A DNA stretch of 64,000 nucleotides from Gammaproteobacteria bacterium. Lineage in GTDB: Bacteria; Pseudomonadota; Gammaproteobacteria; Pseudomonadales; Cellvibrionaceae. Made by a program: the position numbers and the translations under genes. The notes below the pieces were generated by a model that made no database searches, was not told where the DNA came from, and saw only the letters and a list, made by a program, of their open reading frames with translations. Below are positions 27,511-37,946 of the stretch, piece by piece (position 1 is the first letter of the stretch; each line of letters begins with the position of its first letter). The stretch is taken from the NCBI GenBank assembly GCA_004172865.1, contig SEBV01000013.1, forward strand, positions 1 to 64,000. The letters run 5' to 3'.

Positions 27511-28323
27511 TTAAGGTTGGGGTACGACCAATAATTGCGGATCAACTCGTTCGTCAAACCAATTCATCGCCCAGTGTAAATGCGGGCCGGATGCCCTACC
27601 CGTTTTACCAACTAAGGCAATGTTTTGCCCTTGGGTAATCTTATCGCCGACCCTCACCAGAATTTTGCTGAGATGGATAAAGGTTGATGAAAGACCATGA
27701 CCGTGATCGATGATTAGCGTTCCGCCAGACAAAAACATATCAGGATGAACCAAAGTCACTACACCGCCAACCGGCGCATTAACCATTGTTCCCACTGGTT
27801 TGGCGATATCTACACCGTAATGTGGCGTTCCGGGAATTCCGTTATAAATACGCTGACTGCCGTAAACGCCGCTCACGGGGCCAAGCACAGGCCATTGAAA
27901 TTTCTGCGTAAAAAAATCTATCGGTAGATCGGCTTTACGCGCAGCGACAACCAACTGCGCTTCGCGGGCGATACGTTCAGTCTGTTCTTTGGATGGCTCA
28001 ATCGTGGCTTGAGGAACACCTTCAACTCGCTGGATATTGTATTCGCGGGCTTTAACCTGGAAAGAATGAGTTTCGGTTTTTCCCTTGGTAATCGTGGTGA
28101 TAACTGCTGTTGCTGAAGCGTCTCGCCCCAAACCTATTACAAAGTTTCCATCTGCAGTTAGTGTCAATTTTCGCTGTTTGTAATCAACTTGAACGCCAGG
28201 CTTTACGCGCCCGATGATCACTCCGCCCTGCTGCCATTCGCCGCTAATTTCCAGCGCTAAGGTTGGCAAGCTTGCCAATAAAAAAACAAAACTGACAACA
28301 TAGACACTGAGATTTTTTTTCAT
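27511..28323 (-). CDS. Exported M23 family metallopeptidase
   Basis: A 270-residue LytM-type endopeptidase likely acting on peptidoglycan cross-links in the periplasm. A signal peptide ends near LALEISG; a beta-rich N-terminal region follows; zinc ligands are H168 and D172 (HYGVDIA) and the HLH at 248-250. All catalytic residues are present, so it is probably active rather than a NlpD-like activator. The frame is open 14 codons up; the ATG at 28323 starts the signal peptide. It sits alone between Trm112 and pyk. Confidence 0.87.
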   Translation of the reverse strand: MKKNLSVYVVSFVFLLASLPTLALEISGEWQQGGVIIGRVKPGVQVDYKQRKLTLTADGNFVIGLGRDASATAVITTITKGKTETHSFQVKAREYNIQRVEGVPQATIEPSKEQTERIAREAQLVVAARKADLPIDFFTQKFQWPVLGPVSGVYGSQRIYNGIPGTPHYGVDIAKPVGTMVNAPVGGVVTLVHPDMFLSGGTLIIDHGHGLSSTFIHLSKILVRVGDKITQGQNIALVGKTGRASGPHLHWAMNWFDERVDPQLLVVPQP

Positions 28324-28366
28324 AACCAACTCGGAAGATAAATAAATTTTGCAATTCTCAGGCATA

Positions 28367-28396
28367 AAAAAACGGCAGACCAGCTGCCGTTTTTTC
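28367..28396 (-). terminator. Rho-independent terminator of pyk
   Basis: CGGCAG (28373-28378) pairs with CTGCCG (28384-28389), extended by A-T pairs on both sides. Read on the minus strand it lies directly after the pyk stop and ends in a T run, closing the central-carbon block. Confidence 0.85.
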
Positions 28397-28410
28397 GATA
28401 AATCCCGTGC

Positions 28411-29841
28411 TTAAACGCGCAGAATTCTCATGGTGTTGGTGCCGCCAAGAACAGTGGTATCACCGTTCGAGAGAATAACCAGATCACCATCATCCAATAT
28501 GCCTTTTACTTTCAACAAATTCACCGCGCGATCAAAATCTTCAGCGCAAGGAATCGTTGCAGTATCAAAAGCTACTGGATAAACACCGCGATAAAGCGCA
28601 ACTTTACGTTGAGTGCCCACGTGACGCGAGAACGCAAAAATCGGCAATTGCGAACCAACACGAGACATCAAACGCGGCGTACTGCCAGATTCTGTTAAAC
28701 AAATGATGGCTTTTACACCAGCCAAATGGTTAGCAGTAAACATAGCGGCTAGAGCAATGGATTCATCGATAGAACTAAAGTTCTCGTCCATGCGATATTT
28801 ATCAAAGCTCGCCGTTGGATGTTGTTCCGCACCCAAAATAATACGCACCATGGCTTCAACAGTTTGCACCGGGTAGCTACCCGCTGCAGTTTCCGCTGAC
28901 AACATTACCGCGTCAGTGCCATCCAACACGGCGTTAGCCACGTCGAATACTTCTGCGCGTGTTGGCAGCGGGCTGTTGATCATGGATTCCATCATTTGCG
29001 TCGCAGTGATCACCACTTTGTTCAATGCACGTGAACGCTCAATAATACGTTTTTGTACACCGATCAACGCAGCATCGCCAATCTCAACACCGAGGTCGCC
29101 ACGAGCAACCATCACAGCGTCGGATGCGCGAATGATGTCATCCAGCGTTTCGTTGTCGGCAACAGCTTCAGCGCGTTCGATTTTAGAAACCAAACCAGCG
29201 CGACCGCCAGCAGCTTCCATTAAACGACGCGCGAGATTCATATCTTCTGCGCTGCGCGGGAAAGAAACCGCGAGGTAATCAACATCGATTTCAGCAGCAG
29301 TTTTAATATCTGCCATGTCTTTTTCAGTTAACGCAGGCGCAGTCAAACCACCACCTTGACGGTTAATACCTTTGTTGTTCGACAAAGGACCACCAACAGC
29401 AGTTGTGGTGTAAATGCGTGGGCCTTCGATACGATCAACTTTCAAAACCACGCGGCCGTCATCGAGCAACAACATATCGCCCGGAACACAATCATTCGGC
29501 AATTCTTTGTAGTCGATACCGACTTGATCCTGATTGCCTGCATCGCGCTCAAGGGTCGCGTCCAACACAAACTTATCACCAACATTCAGGTGAATTTTGC
29601 CTTGGGCGAAACGCGCTACACGGATTTTTGGACCTTGCAAATCGCCCAAAACGGCAACGTATTTATTATGCTTGGCCGCAATTTCACGCACCATTTCTGC
29701 ACGGCGCTTGTGATCTTCTGGCGAACCGTGTGAGAAGTTCAAACGAACGACGTTAACACCAGCCAAAATTAATTGCTCTAAAACCTCAGGCGATTCAGAA
29801 GCTGGGCCAAGTGTACTAACGATTTTTGTACGTCTTAACAT
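28411..29841 (-). CDS. pyk: Pyruvate kinase
   Basis: Makes pyruvate and ATP from phosphoenolpyruvate. A 476-residue enzyme beginning [15 protein letters not shown], with [10 protein letters not shown] (catalytic Lys) near residue 218, [12 protein letters not shown] near 245 and a C-terminal allosteric domain ending [12 protein letters not shown]. The length and start are nearer the PykA (AMP-type) form than PykF; I leave the suffix open. It is last in the leftward block pgi-edd-zwf-pgl-eda-gap-pyk, 16 bases after gap, so the two are co-transcribed. Confidence 0.95.
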   Translation of the reverse strand: MLRRTKIVSTLGPASESPEVLEQLILAGVNVVRLNFSHGSPEDHKRRAEMVREIAAKHNKYVAVLGDLQGPKIRVARFAQGKIHLNVGDKFVLDATLERDAGNQDQVGIDYKELPNDCVPGDMLLLDDGRVVLKVDRIEGPRIYTTTAVGGPLSNNKGINRQGGGLTAPALTEKDMADIKTAAEIDVDYLAVSFPRSAEDMNLARRLMEAAGGRAGLVSKIERAEAVADNETLDDIIRASDAVMVARGDLGVEIGDAALIGVQKRIIERSRALNKVVITATQMMESMINSPLPTRAEVFDVANAVLDGTDAVMLSAETAAGSYPVQTVEAMVRIILGAEQHPTASFDKYRMDENFSSIDESIALAAMFTANHLAGVKAIICLTESGSTPRLMSRVGSQLPIFAFSRHVGTQRKVALYRGVYPVAFDTATIPCAEDFDRAVNLLKVKGILDDGDLVILSNGDTTVLGGTNTMRILRV

Positions 29842-29857
29842 GATTGATTTCTCTTTA

Positions 29858-30865
29858 TTATTTAGCTGACATCAATGCGAGGGTGTTGTCCAACATGCGG
29901 TTAGAGAAGCCCCACTCGTTGTCATACCAGCTCAATACTTTTACCCACTTACCGTACACTTTGGTTTGCAAAGAGTCGTAGTTGGATGAATGCGGGTTGT
30001 GATTAAAATCGATAGAAACCAAAGGCTCGTCAACATACGCCAATACACCTGGCATTTCTGTTTCAGATGCTTTTTTCATGGCCGCATTTACAGCGTCAAC
30101 CGATACATCTTTCTCAACCAATACGTTCAGGTCAACCAAAGATACGTTGATGGTTGGAACACGAACCGAAATACCGTCCAATTTGCCTTTCAATTCTGGC
30201 AATACCAAACCTACCGCTTTTGCAGCACCGGTTGTAGTTGGAATCATAGATTGGGTCGCTGAACGCGCGCGGTAGATGTCTTTGTGGAATACATCAGACA
30301 GCACTTGATCGTTAGTATAGGAGTGAATTGTAGTCATGGAGCCTTGCACGATAGTAAAGTTATCGTTCAACACTTTAGCGATTGGCGCCAAGCAGTTGGT
30401 GGTGCAAGATGCGTTGGAAATAATGGTGTCTGTCGCTTTCAACACGTTGTTGTTTACGCCGAATACTACGGTTGCATCAACATCAGTACCTGGAGCAGAA
30501 ATGATGACTTTCTTCGCGCCAGCCGCCAAATGCAAACCTGCTTTTTCTTTGCTGGTGAATATGCCGGTACATTCATACACAACATCTACATTCAATTCGC
30601 CCCACGGCAATTTTGCCGGGTCACGCTCTGCGGTAATGCGGATGGCATCGCCGTTAACAAACATTGTATCGCCTTCAAACTTTACCGTGCCGCTGAATAC
30701 GCCGTGTACTGAGTCATATTTGGTAAGGTGAGCGTTCAAATGTGCATCACCGAGATCGTTGATACCAACGATTTGAATTTGTTCGCGCTTGCCAGACTCA
30801 TATAAGGCACGCAGTACATTGCGACCGATACGACCATAACCGTTAATTGCCACTCTGATAGTCAT
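29858..30865 (-). CDS. gap: Glyceraldehyde-3-phosphate dehydrogenase, type I
   Basis: Oxidises glyceraldehyde-3-phosphate to 1,3-bisphosphoglycerate. A 335-residue enzyme with catalytic C154 in [12 protein letters not shown], an N-terminal Rossmann start ([17 protein letters not shown]), and an Asp after the second strand (GINDLGD), which indicates NAD rather than NADP. AGGAG precedes the ATG. Placed between eda and pyk, it takes the glyceraldehyde-3-phosphate released by KDPG aldolase toward pyruvate. Confidence 0.96.
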   Translation of the reverse strand: MTIRVAINGYGRIGRNVLRALYESGKREQIQIVGINDLGDAHLNAHLTKYDSVHGVFSGTVKFEGDTMFVNGDAIRITAERDPAKLPWGELNVDVVYECTGIFTSKEKAGLHLAAGAKKVIISAPGTDVDATVVFGVNNNVLKATDTIISNASCTTNCLAPIAKVLNDNFTIVQGSMTTIHSYTNDQVLSDVFHKDIYRARSATQSMIPTTTGAAKAVGLVLPELKGKLDGISVRVPTINVSLVDLNVLVEKDVSVDAVNAAMKKASETEMPGVLAYVDEPLVSIDFNHNPHSSNYDSLQTKVYGKWVKVLSWYDNEWGFSNRMLDNTLALMSAK

Positions 30866-30926
30866 TTGTTGCTCCTAAGTCAATTGTGGTACCCACTGCG
30901 GGGTATTCATCATTTTAAAATAAGTT

Positions 30927-30957
30927 CGCCCAGCGACCGGAATCGCTGGGCGTTTTG
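30927..30957. terminator. Strong hairpin between eda and gap
   Basis: Arms CGCCCAGCGA (30927-30936) and TCGCTGGGCG (30943-30952) pair perfectly. The T run lies on the plus strand side, opposite to the direction of eda and gap. It may therefore act as an mRNA-processing or stability element, or partial attenuator, between these genes rather than a full terminator. Confidence 0.5.
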
Positions 30958-30964
30958 TCGTTAA

Positions 30965-31597
30965 TTAGCGTGGCAGGCTTGCTGCTTCGCGAGCGAGACG
31001 TTCGATTTCATCCCAACGGCCAGCTTTCATTAATTCTTTTGGCGCCATCCAGGTGCCGCCTACACAAGCAACGTTTGGCAAGGCCAAATAGCTTGGAGCA
31101 CGTGCCAAATCAATACCGCCAGTTGGGCAGAAAGTGATTTGCGGCAAGGGGCCACCGATAGATTTCAACATGGGAACGCCACCCGCCGCTTCAGCCGGGA
31201 AGAATTTCTGATGCGTAAAACCTTGAGTGTAAAGGTGCATGGCTTCCGTAGGTGTAGCTACGCCAGCCAACAAAGGAATCAAGCTGCTTTTAGCGGCTTC
31301 AATCAACGCCGGAGTTGTACCTGGGCTTACCAAAAAGGTCGAACCCGCTTTGATCGCTGCTTCCAAATCTTTTGGCGTAATGATGGTGCCCGCACCGATT
31401 ACTGCGTCATCCGGTAAAGCTTCAACCATGGCAGTGATAGCATCTAACGCACAAGGAGTACGCAGGGTGATTTCCAAAACCTTCAAGCCGCCGTTGTAGA
31501 GGGCGCGTGCCAGTGGCACTGCATCTTCGATACGCTCAACAACCATAACCGGTACTACCGGTGCTACTTTCAGAATTTGATCTATGGATAAAGCCAC
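30965..31597 (-). CDS. eda: KDPG/KHG aldolase
   Basis: Cleaves 2-keto-3-deoxy-6-phosphogluconate to pyruvate and glyceraldehyde-3-phosphate, the last step proper to the Entner-Doudoroff path. A 210-residue class I aldolase with Schiff-base K131 in QKFFPAEAAGG and E43 in LEITLRT. The start is GTG at 31597 with AGGAAG in front. It lies between pgl and gap on one strand, so its product feeds directly into gap and pyk. Confidence 0.96.
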   Translation of the reverse strand: MALSIDQILKVAPVVPVMVVERIEDAVPLARALYNGGLKVLEITLRTPCALDAITAMVEALPDDAVIGAGTIITPKDLEAAIKAGSTFLVSPGTTPALIEAAKSSLIPLLAGVATPTEAMHLYTQGFTHQKFFPAEAAGGVPMLKSIGGPLPQITFCPTGGIDLARAPSYLALPNVACVGGTWMAPKELMKAGRWDEIERLAREAASLPR

Positions 31598-31684
31598 TGT
31601 GTCTTCCTCGTTTGAGATAAATACTTACTTTCATTTCTTTAGGGGGAGCATTCATACCCGAAGGTGTGAATCACTTAGAGTCAC

Positions 31685-31705
31685 CGTCATCTCGCAGGGA
31701 TGACG
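31685..31705. repeat. REP-like CGTCATC...GATGACG palindrome
   Basis: CGTCATC (31685-31691) and GATGACG (31699-31705) pair perfectly around a 7-base loop, between pgl and eda. Same family as the elements at 801 and 56873. Confidence 0.55.
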
Positions 31706-31726
31706 ATTCCCTTTTTAATTCATTCT

Positions 31727-32437
31727 TTAAGGCGCCCAGTAAACAACTACCGGTACGCGATCTTGCTGCAGAACCGCACGAACTGGCATTTCAGCAATAT
31801 CAGTGCCTGCTTGTGCTTTTCGCAATACGGCGAGTTTTTCATCGCCAGTAATTAATAGCACTAAAGTCTTGGAACGCAATAAACCGGCGAGAGATAAGGT
31901 CATTCTTTCGGTGATCGCGCCTGTCACTTCGCTTTGGTGGGCAACAATCGCCGCACAAAGTTCAGGTGAGTCCAGGTTTAACGCTGGCTCAAGGCCTTGC
32001 GCATGAGGGAATAACGATGCTGTGTGGCCGTCATTGCCCATGCCGAGAATCGTAATATCGAAGGGTTGAGCAAGTTGCTGGTAAGCGGCTTCGCAGTCGG
32101 CCAAGCCTTCTTGCGCGGTTTCGGCAGTATTTTTCATACCGATTAAATTAGCGACTGCAGCTTTGTTTTGGATAAGGTGTTTTACAGTAAAAGCTTCGTT
32201 GCTTTTGTCGTGATCAAAATCGACCCAACGTTCATCGACCAGAGCTACGTAAACGGATTCCCAATCCAACTCTATATTGCTTAGGCTTTTGTAAAGCGGC
32301 TCCGGTGTACTGCCACCGGAAACCATAAACGTTGCCTCACCACGATCTTCGATTGCTTGATTGAGCGCAGTTACGCACTCGGATTCTAACGCTGCCACCA
32401 TGTCCTGGCGATTTTCAAAAAAACGCTCGGTCAACAT
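31727..32437 (-). CDS. pgl: 6-phosphogluconolactonase
   Basis: Hydrolyses 6-phosphogluconolactone to 6-phosphogluconate. A 236-residue protein of the SugarP isomerase/DevB type; GGSTPEPLYKSL near residue 41 and GMGNDGHTASLFP near residue 133 are its two signatures. Its ATG overlaps the zwf stop (TAATG), so the two are translationally coupled; GAGGAAAG lies inside the end of zwf. Confidence 0.95.
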   Translation of the reverse strand: MLTERFFENRQDMVAALESECVTALNQAIEDRGEATFMVSGGSTPEPLYKSLSNIELDWESVYVALVDERWVDFDHDKSNEAFTVKHLIQNKAAVANLIGMKNTAETAQEGLADCEAAYQQLAQPFDITILGMGNDGHTASLFPHAQGLEPALNLDSPELCAAIVAHQSEVTGAITERMTLSLAGLLRSKTLVLLITGDEKLAVLRKAQAGTDIAEMPVRAVLQQDRVPVVVYWAP

Positions 32438-33918
32438 TAGTGGCTTTCCTCTACACCGATTTCATCGAGGTTAAACCAGCTGCGGCCATCCGAACCTACT
32501 AACTGAGCCGACGCAATTGGCCCCCAGGTTCCCGCCATGTAACCATGTGGTTTGTTTTCAGGGCGCTGCCAAGCTTCGATAATAGGATCAATCCACGCCC
32601 AAGCCGCATCAACTTCCGCGCGGTGAATGAATAGACTTGGGTTGTTTGCTGCGGCATCCAACATCAGACGCTTGTAGGCATCGCTAAAATAATCTTTATA
32701 AGCATCGGCCAAGTTGAGATTCAATACGACTGGCGATAATTTCAATTCGTGATTACCCAAATCTTTCGAGGTCACGATGATCTTGATAGATTCTTCTGGC
32801 TGCAAACGAATTACCAAACGATTTGGCGTAGTGATTCCCGCAGATTCTGGAAATACTTTGTGCGCAACATCTTTATATTGAATAACAATTTCCGCAAAAC
32901 GCTGCTTCATACGCTTGCCGGTACGAAGATAGAAAGGTACGTTTGCCCAACGCGAATTATCAATGTGCGCGCGGATTGCCACGAAGGTTTCGGTGTTGCT
33001 TGGCGAGCCTAATTCGTCGAGATAACCTGGAACAGTTACACCATCCATTTGACCTGCAACATATTGACCGCGCACCGCGTTAAAGCGAACCGTATTACCT
33101 GTGAGTGGACGAAGACTCTCAAGAACTTTTAATTTTTCTGCACGAATACGCTCGGCAGTCATTTTGTTTGGCGACTCCATGGCCACCAAACACAATAATT
33201 GCAAAATGTGGTTTTGAACCATGTCGCGCAGTGCGCCAGCACCATCGTAGAAACCAGCGCGACCCTCAAGACCTACAGTTTCAGAAATGGTGATCTGTAC
33301 GTTATCTACCGTGCGAGCATCCCACAAATGTTCAAAAATGCCGTTGGCAAAACGTAATGCTAATAAATTTTGTACCGCTTCTTTGCCAAGGTAATGATCG
33401 ATACGGAAGATAGCGTGCTCATCAAAATATTCAGCGATGTTGCTGTTAATTTCTTCTGCAGTTTTTGCGTCATAACCGAGAGGTTTTTCAACCACAACGC
33501 GCGATGTCTTGGTAATCAAACCGCTTTCATGCAAATGCTTACAGGCAGCGCTGAATACTGACGGCGGTGTGGAGAGATAAAACACACGTTGACGATTGTC
33601 GCCACTGTTGAGCAATTGTGCGAGGTCTTTCCACTTATCATCTAGCGTAGAAATATCGACGGCTTTGGGAAACAAAATGGTCGCAAAACTATCCCAGGCT
33701 TCAGCATTAAACTCATTCTTGTTTAAATGCTTTTGTGCTGCCTCGCGCACTTTGTCTTTATATTCTTCTGCCGCTTGAGTATTACGTACAGTTGGAATAA
33801 TACGGGTGCCTTCTGGCAATTCGCCGTTACGATGGGCGCGGAATAAACCCGGGATTAATTTGCGTAGCGCCAAATCACCAGCACCACCAAAAAGAACAAA
33901 ATCAAAGGCTTCAAGCAT
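32437..33918 (-). CDS. zwf: Glucose-6-phosphate 1-dehydrogenase
   Basis: Oxidises glucose-6-phosphate to the lactone with NADP (or NAD). A 493-residue enzyme: GGAGDLALRKL at residues 11-21 binds the cofactor, RIDHYLGKE at 172-180 is the active-site motif, and the C-terminal domain is complete. AGGAT precedes the ATG. It leads the zwf-pgl unit, with a 262-base region before it containing 13-base tandem repeats. No 6-phosphogluconate dehydrogenase is in the block, so flux is set toward edd and eda. Confidence 0.96.
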   Translation of the reverse strand: MLEAFDFVLFGGAGDLALRKLIPGLFRAHRNGELPEGTRIIPTVRNTQAAEEYKDKVREAAQKHLNKNEFNAEAWDSFATILFPKAVDISTLDDKWKDLAQLLNSGDNRQRVFYLSTPPSVFSAACKHLHESGLITKTSRVVVEKPLGYDAKTAEEINSNIAEYFDEHAIFRIDHYLGKEAVQNLLALRFANGIFEHLWDARTVDNVQITISETVGLEGRAGFYDGAGALRDMVQNHILQLLCLVAMESPNKMTAERIRAEKLKVLESLRPLTGNTVRFNAVRGQYVAGQMDGVTVPGYLDELGSPSNTETFVAIRAHIDNSRWANVPFYLRTGKRMKQRFAEIVIQYKDVAHKVFPESAGITTPNRLVIRLQPEESIKIIVTSKDLGNHELKLSPVVLNLNLADAYKDYFSDAYKRLMLDAAANNPSLFIHRAEVDAAWAWIDPIIEAWQRPENKPHGYMAGTWGPIASAQLVGSDGRSWFNLDEIGVEESH

Positions 33919-33940
33919 GTGGATTATCCTGTAGATACTT

Positions 33941-34038
33941 TTTCTAAAAATGCTTTCTAAAAACGCTTTCTAAAAATATTTTTCTAAAAATGCTTTCTAA
34001 AATAGGTTCTAAAAATGTTTCTCATCTAAAAATATTGC
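33941..34038. repeat. Degenerate 13-bp tandem repeat upstream of zwf
   Basis: About seven copies of TTTCTAAAAATGC or close variants follow each other. Copies start at 33941, 33954, 33967, 33981, 33994 and 34007, and a diverged seventh is near 34020. The period is 13 bases with one 14-base step. The array lies 23-120 bases before the zwf start, inside its likely promoter or leader, in a region that is otherwise non-coding. It may be slippage-prone and could tune zwf expression. Confidence 0.75.
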
Positions 34039-34151
34039 TAGCCCGAATTGTTCGCGCCAGACATATTTAATATCACCAACAACGAATATTCTTTGAACAT
34101 CCGCTTAGACTTTGCCTTTATCCTTAAGAAACCTATCACTAGGTGAATGAA

Positions 34152-34190
34152 ACCTGGTTATCAACTGAAAAGGGAAGCTGATTACCAGGT
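34152..34190. other. Inverted repeat spanning the edd stop codon
   Basis: ACCTGGTTATCA (34152-34163) and TGATTACCAGGT (34179-34190) match at 11 of 12 positions. The hairpin covers the edd stop and has no T run, so it may be a weak terminator or an mRNA-stabilising end. Confidence 0.4.
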
Positions 34191-35996
34191 AAAAACTGTT
34201 GCGCCTTCTTCTGCCAAACCTACCGCAGCACGTAAAGGACCGAAGAGTTCACGGCCCATACCTTGATGGCTTGCAGTCAAATCAGCGGTAGCAAATTGGC
34301 GACTTTTTAATTCTTCTTCACTAACTAATAATTGCAGTGTGCCTGTTTCAGCATCCAGCTCAATCAAATCACCGGTTTGAATAAGGCCAATCGGACCATT
34401 GTCCAAAGCTTCAGGCGATATATGAATGGCAGCCGGAATCTTACCAGACGCGCCCGACATACGGCCATCGGTCACTAATGCGACTTTAAATCCGCGATCC
34501 TGCAATACACCTAATGGCGGGGTAAGCTTGTGAAGTTCTGGCATTCCGCAAGCTTTTGGACCCTGGAAGCGCACAACTGCAATGAAATCTTTTTCCAATT
34601 CACCACGTTTAAAGGCTGCCTGCATTTCTTCCTGAGCATGGAACACGATTGCAGGTGCAGTCACTTTGCGGTGCTCAGCTTTAACAGCTGATACTTTAAT
34701 AATCGAGCGACCCAGATTGCCTTTCAACAAGCGCATACCGCCATCGGCAGTAAAAGGCTTGGTCGCGGGGCGTAAAACGGCCTCGTCCAGACTCTCGTTT
34801 GGGGCATCACGCCATACTAAATTATCGCCATCAAGGAATGGTTCTTTAGTGTAGGGTGCCAAGCCGCCCTCGCCCATGACGGTTTTAACATCATCGTGTA
34901 AAAGACCCACTGAGCGCAGTTCACGCATCAAATAACCCATACCACCTACCGCTTGGAAGCGATTTACATCGGCCAAACCATTCGGGTAAATACGGCACAT
35001 GAGCGGGATTATATCAGACAAATCGCTAAGGTCCTGCCAGTTAATCAATACACCAGCTGCACGTGCGATCGCCACTATATGCATAGCGTGGTTCGTTGAA
35101 CCACCGGTTGCTAATAAGCCTACGATGCCGTTTACGATAGTTTTTTCGTTAACGATATCGGCCATGGATGTGAAATTGTCCGGCGCAGTAATGCGAGCTA
35201 ATTGATGTACAGCTTCGCGTGTAAGCGCTTCGCGAAGTGGGGTATAGGGATTTACGAAAGAACTGCCGGGCAAGTGCAAGCCCATAATTTCCATCAGCAT
35301 TTGGTTGCTGTTGGCAGTACCGTAGAAGGTACAAGTACCGGCGCTGTGATAAGACGCACTTTCAGCCGCCAATAGTTCCTTACGTCCAACTTTACCTTCA
35401 GCAAAAAGCTGGCGCGCCTTAGCTTTTTCAGCATTCGGCAAACCTGGAGTCATTGGACCGGCAGGAACAAAAATCACGGGCAGTTGGCCGAATGACAATG
35501 CGCCCATCGCCAACCCGGGAACAATCTTGTCACAAACGCCAAGGCACAAAACGCCGTCGAACATATCGTGAGATAGGGCAATCGCGGTGGACATGGCAAT
35601 TACGTCGCGGCTAAACAGCGACAAATCCATACCTGGAAAACCTTGAGTCACACCATCGCACATGGCAGGCACACAGCCAGCCATTTGGGCAGTCATACCT
35701 ACTTCGTGGGCAGCTTTTTTGATGGGTTCTAGATATTCGCCATAGGGAACGTGGGCAGATAGCATTTCATTGTAGGCAGATACCACACCCAGATTGGCTG
35801 CAGTGCCTTCAGCTAGAGCTTGTTTATCAGAGGTATCACATGCAGCAAAACCGTGGGCTAAATTGGCGCAACCGAGATGTGAACGGGAGGGGCCACTTCT
35901 GCGCCATTTGCCTACCTTTGCCAGGTAAGCAGCGCGGCTGTCGCGGCTTCGTTCGATAATACGGTTGGTAATTTCGTTAAGTCTTGAATCAGTCAT
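34182..35996 (-). CDS. edd: Phosphogluconate dehydratase
   Basis: Dehydrates 6-phosphogluconate to KDPG with an iron-sulfur cluster. A 604-residue IlvD/Edd protein, the normal length. Family stretches are [35 protein letters not shown] and [11 protein letters not shown], with the cluster cysteines visible in the first two and the last-but-one. The open frame begins 17 codons up at a TTG (36047), but the ATG at 35996 gives the standard N terminus. It precedes zwf on the same strand, with a 263-base gap. Confidence 0.95.
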   Translation of the reverse strand: MTDSRLNEITNRIIERSRDSRAAYLAKVGKWRRSGPSRSHLGCANLAHGFAACDTSDKQALAEGTAANLGVVSAYNEMLSAHVPYGEYLEPIKKAAHEVGMTAQMAGCVPAMCDGVTQGFPGMDLSLFSRDVIAMSTAIALSHDMFDGVLCLGVCDKIVPGLAMGALSFGQLPVIFVPAGPMTPGLPNAEKAKARQLFAEGKVGRKELLAAESASYHSAGTCTFYGTANSNQMLMEIMGLHLPGSSFVNPYTPLREALTREAVHQLARITAPDNFTSMADIVNEKTIVNGIVGLLATGGSTNHAMHIVAIARAAGVLINWQDLSDLSDIIPLMCRIYPNGLADVNRFQAVGGMGYLMRELRSVGLLHDDVKTVMGEGGLAPYTKEPFLDGDNLVWRDAPNESLDEAVLRPATKPFTADGGMRLLKGNLGRSIIKVSAVKAEHRKVTAPAIVFHAQEEMQAAFKRGELEKDFIAVVRFQGPKACGMPELHKLTPPLGVLQDRGFKVALVTDGRMSGASGKIPAAIHISPEALDNGPIGLIQTGDLIELDAETGTLQLLVSEEELKSRQFATADLTASHQGMGRELFGPLRAAVGLAEEGATVFTW

Positions 35997-36272
35997 GGCA
36001 TACCACTTTTTGTTGAGTCTGCGTTGGTTAGCTGCCTCGGAGGGCAAACCACCAATTACGGAATTGCTACGGGTATAGAATCGGACAACATAAGCTGTGT
36101 ATTAGATCTGCAAATGCCCAGGCTCCATTGTAGCGGCAAAAGTATCTGATTGCCCCACCGAGTTGGTTAACATCAGTAATTGTTTACGCATCAAACCGCC
36201 GGTTTAATGCGCATCGCATACATAATAACTATGTCAATTACTGCTTGCTGCCGATAGCAACCCACAAAAACC

Positions 36273-37946
36273 TTAGCTGTTGGCTTTTTTACCGTTTTTA
36301 TAAAATTCAATTAAATGACGCGTCGACGCGTCATGTGCAGGATTTGACGCTGATCCCACTGCCAACTCCGGCTGGATTGCTGAGGCCAGTACCTTTCCTA
36401 ATTCTACGCCCCATTGATCAAACGAGTGAATGCGCCAGATAATACCTTGCACAAAAATCTTATGTTCATAAAGTGCGATAAGTCCGCCCAAAGTTTTTGC
36501 ATCTACTTTTGGCAACAAAAGTGTATTCGTCGGGCGATTACCTTTATGTACTTTGTGCAATACGATTTCTTCAATACGCTCCGAGCTAACGCCTTTTGCA
36601 GTCAATTCTTTGCGCACTTGGTCTGCATCGATACCCTGCATCAAAGCCTGAGTTTGCGCGAAGAAGTTAGCCATCAATGCGTCGTGATGTCCCTCTACCG
36701 CAATAGTCGGCGCTACTGAACCAATAAAATCTGCCGGAATAATATCTGTACCTTGGTGCAACATTTGGTAGAACGCATGTTGGCCATTGATACCAACCTC
36801 GCCCCAGACTAAAGGCACGCTACCGTAACTAATTTGTTCGCCAGCCCAATTCACATGCTTGCCGTTGGACTCCATCTCCGCCTGCTGCATATAAGCGGGG
36901 AAACGATGCAAACATTGATCGTAAGGCAAAAGCGCTTGCGCGGGATAACCGAGGAAATTGCGATTCCAGATTCCCACCAACGCCATCAACACTGGCGCAT
37001 TGCTTTCCAAAGGCGCTTGCTGGAAATGCAAATCCATTTCGTAGGCGCCTTCGAGCAACTCTACAAAGCCTTCATAGCCGATAGACAGAGCAATTGGCAG
37101 GCCAATCGCGGACCATAGCGAAAAACGTCCGCCAACCCAATCCCACATATCAAAAATATTTTCTTCTTCGATACCAAACGCCGTCACCAATTTACGATTG
37201 GTTGACACCGCTACGAAGTGCTTGGCAATTGCGCTGTGATCTTTCGCCGCCGCGCTGAACCATTGCTCCGCCGTTTTCGCGTTGGTCATAGTTTCTTGGG
37301 TAGTAAAGGTTTTGGACGAAATCACAAACAGCACAGTTTCGGGATTCAAATCTTCCAAAACTTCAGCAATTTGCACGCCATCCACATTGGATACGTAATG
37401 CATCTTCAGCGATTTGCTGCCGTATGCTTTGAGGGCTTCGGTCACCATCAATGGGCCGAGGTTGGAGCCGCCGATACCGATGCTAACTACGTCAGTAATC
37501 GTTTTGCCGGTGTAGCCTTTCCAATCGCCAGAGCGAACGCGCTCAGACAATTTGCGAATGCGCTCAAGCTCGGCATTAATAGCCGGGCGAGCATCAGCGC
37601 CATCGATAATAATTGGATTCGTTGATCTATCGCGCAAGGCGACATGCATAACTGCGCGATCTTCTGTAGCGTTGATATGTTCACCTGCAAACATTTTTGC
37701 GCGCCAAGCTTCAACGTCAGATTCTTTTGCCAAAGCTAACAACGCAGCTTTGGTTTCGTCGGTAATCAGGTTTTTGGAATAGTCGAACAGAATGCGGGGA
37801 AGTTCAATCGAGAATTTGTTAAAGCGTGCATCATCTTCAGCGAACAAATCTTTGATGTGACGAGCTTTAAGTTGCTTGGCATGTGCGGTCAGAGCGCTCC
37901 ATGCAGGTAAATCAGTTGGACGAGAAAATGAAGTCAGATTAGCCAT
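36273..37946 (-). CDS. pgi: Glucose-6-phosphate isomerase
   Basis: Interconverts glucose-6-phosphate and fructose-6-phosphate. A 557-residue enzyme with VSIGIGGSNLGP near residue 151 and GGRFSLWSAIGLPIAL near 268, both family signatures, and a complete C terminus. GGGAG precedes the ATG. It is the first gene of the leftward central-carbon block, with about 275 bases to edd. It lets fructose-6-phosphate re-enter the Entner-Doudoroff route. Confidence 0.96.
   Translation of the reverse strand: MANLTSFSRPTDLPAWSALTAHAKQLKARHIKDLFAEDDARFNKFSIELPRILFDYSKNLITDETKAALLALAKESDVEAWRAKMFAGEHINATEDRAVMHVALRDRSTNPIIIDGADARPAINAELERIRKLSERVRSGDWKGYTGKTITDVVSIGIGGSNLGPLMVTEALKAYGSKSLKMHYVSNVDGVQIAEVLEDLNPETVLFVISSKTFTTQETMTNAKTAEQWFSAAAKDHSAIAKHFVAVSTNRKLVTAFGIEEENIFDMWDWVGGRFSLWSAIGLPIALSIGYEGFVELLEGAYEMDLHFQQAPLESNAPVLMALVGIWNRNFLGYPAQALLPYDQCLHRFPAYMQQAEMESNGKHVNWAGEQISYGSVPLVWGEVGINGQHAFYQMLHQGTDIIPADFIGSVAPTIAVEGHHDALMANFFAQTQALMQGIDADQVRKELTAKGVSSERIEEIVLHKVHKGNRPTNTLLLPKVDAKTLGGLIALYEHKIFVQGIIWRIHSFDQWGVELGKVLASAIQPELAVGSASNPAHDASTRHLIEFYKNGKKANS

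Noticed and set aside
33941-34038. Repeat array as a possible CRISPR
   Set aside because: Units of 13 bases are contiguous without spacers, and no cas gene is present.
36048-36272. HexR operator between edd and pgi
   Set aside because: No palindrome close to TGTAATTNNATTACA was seen.
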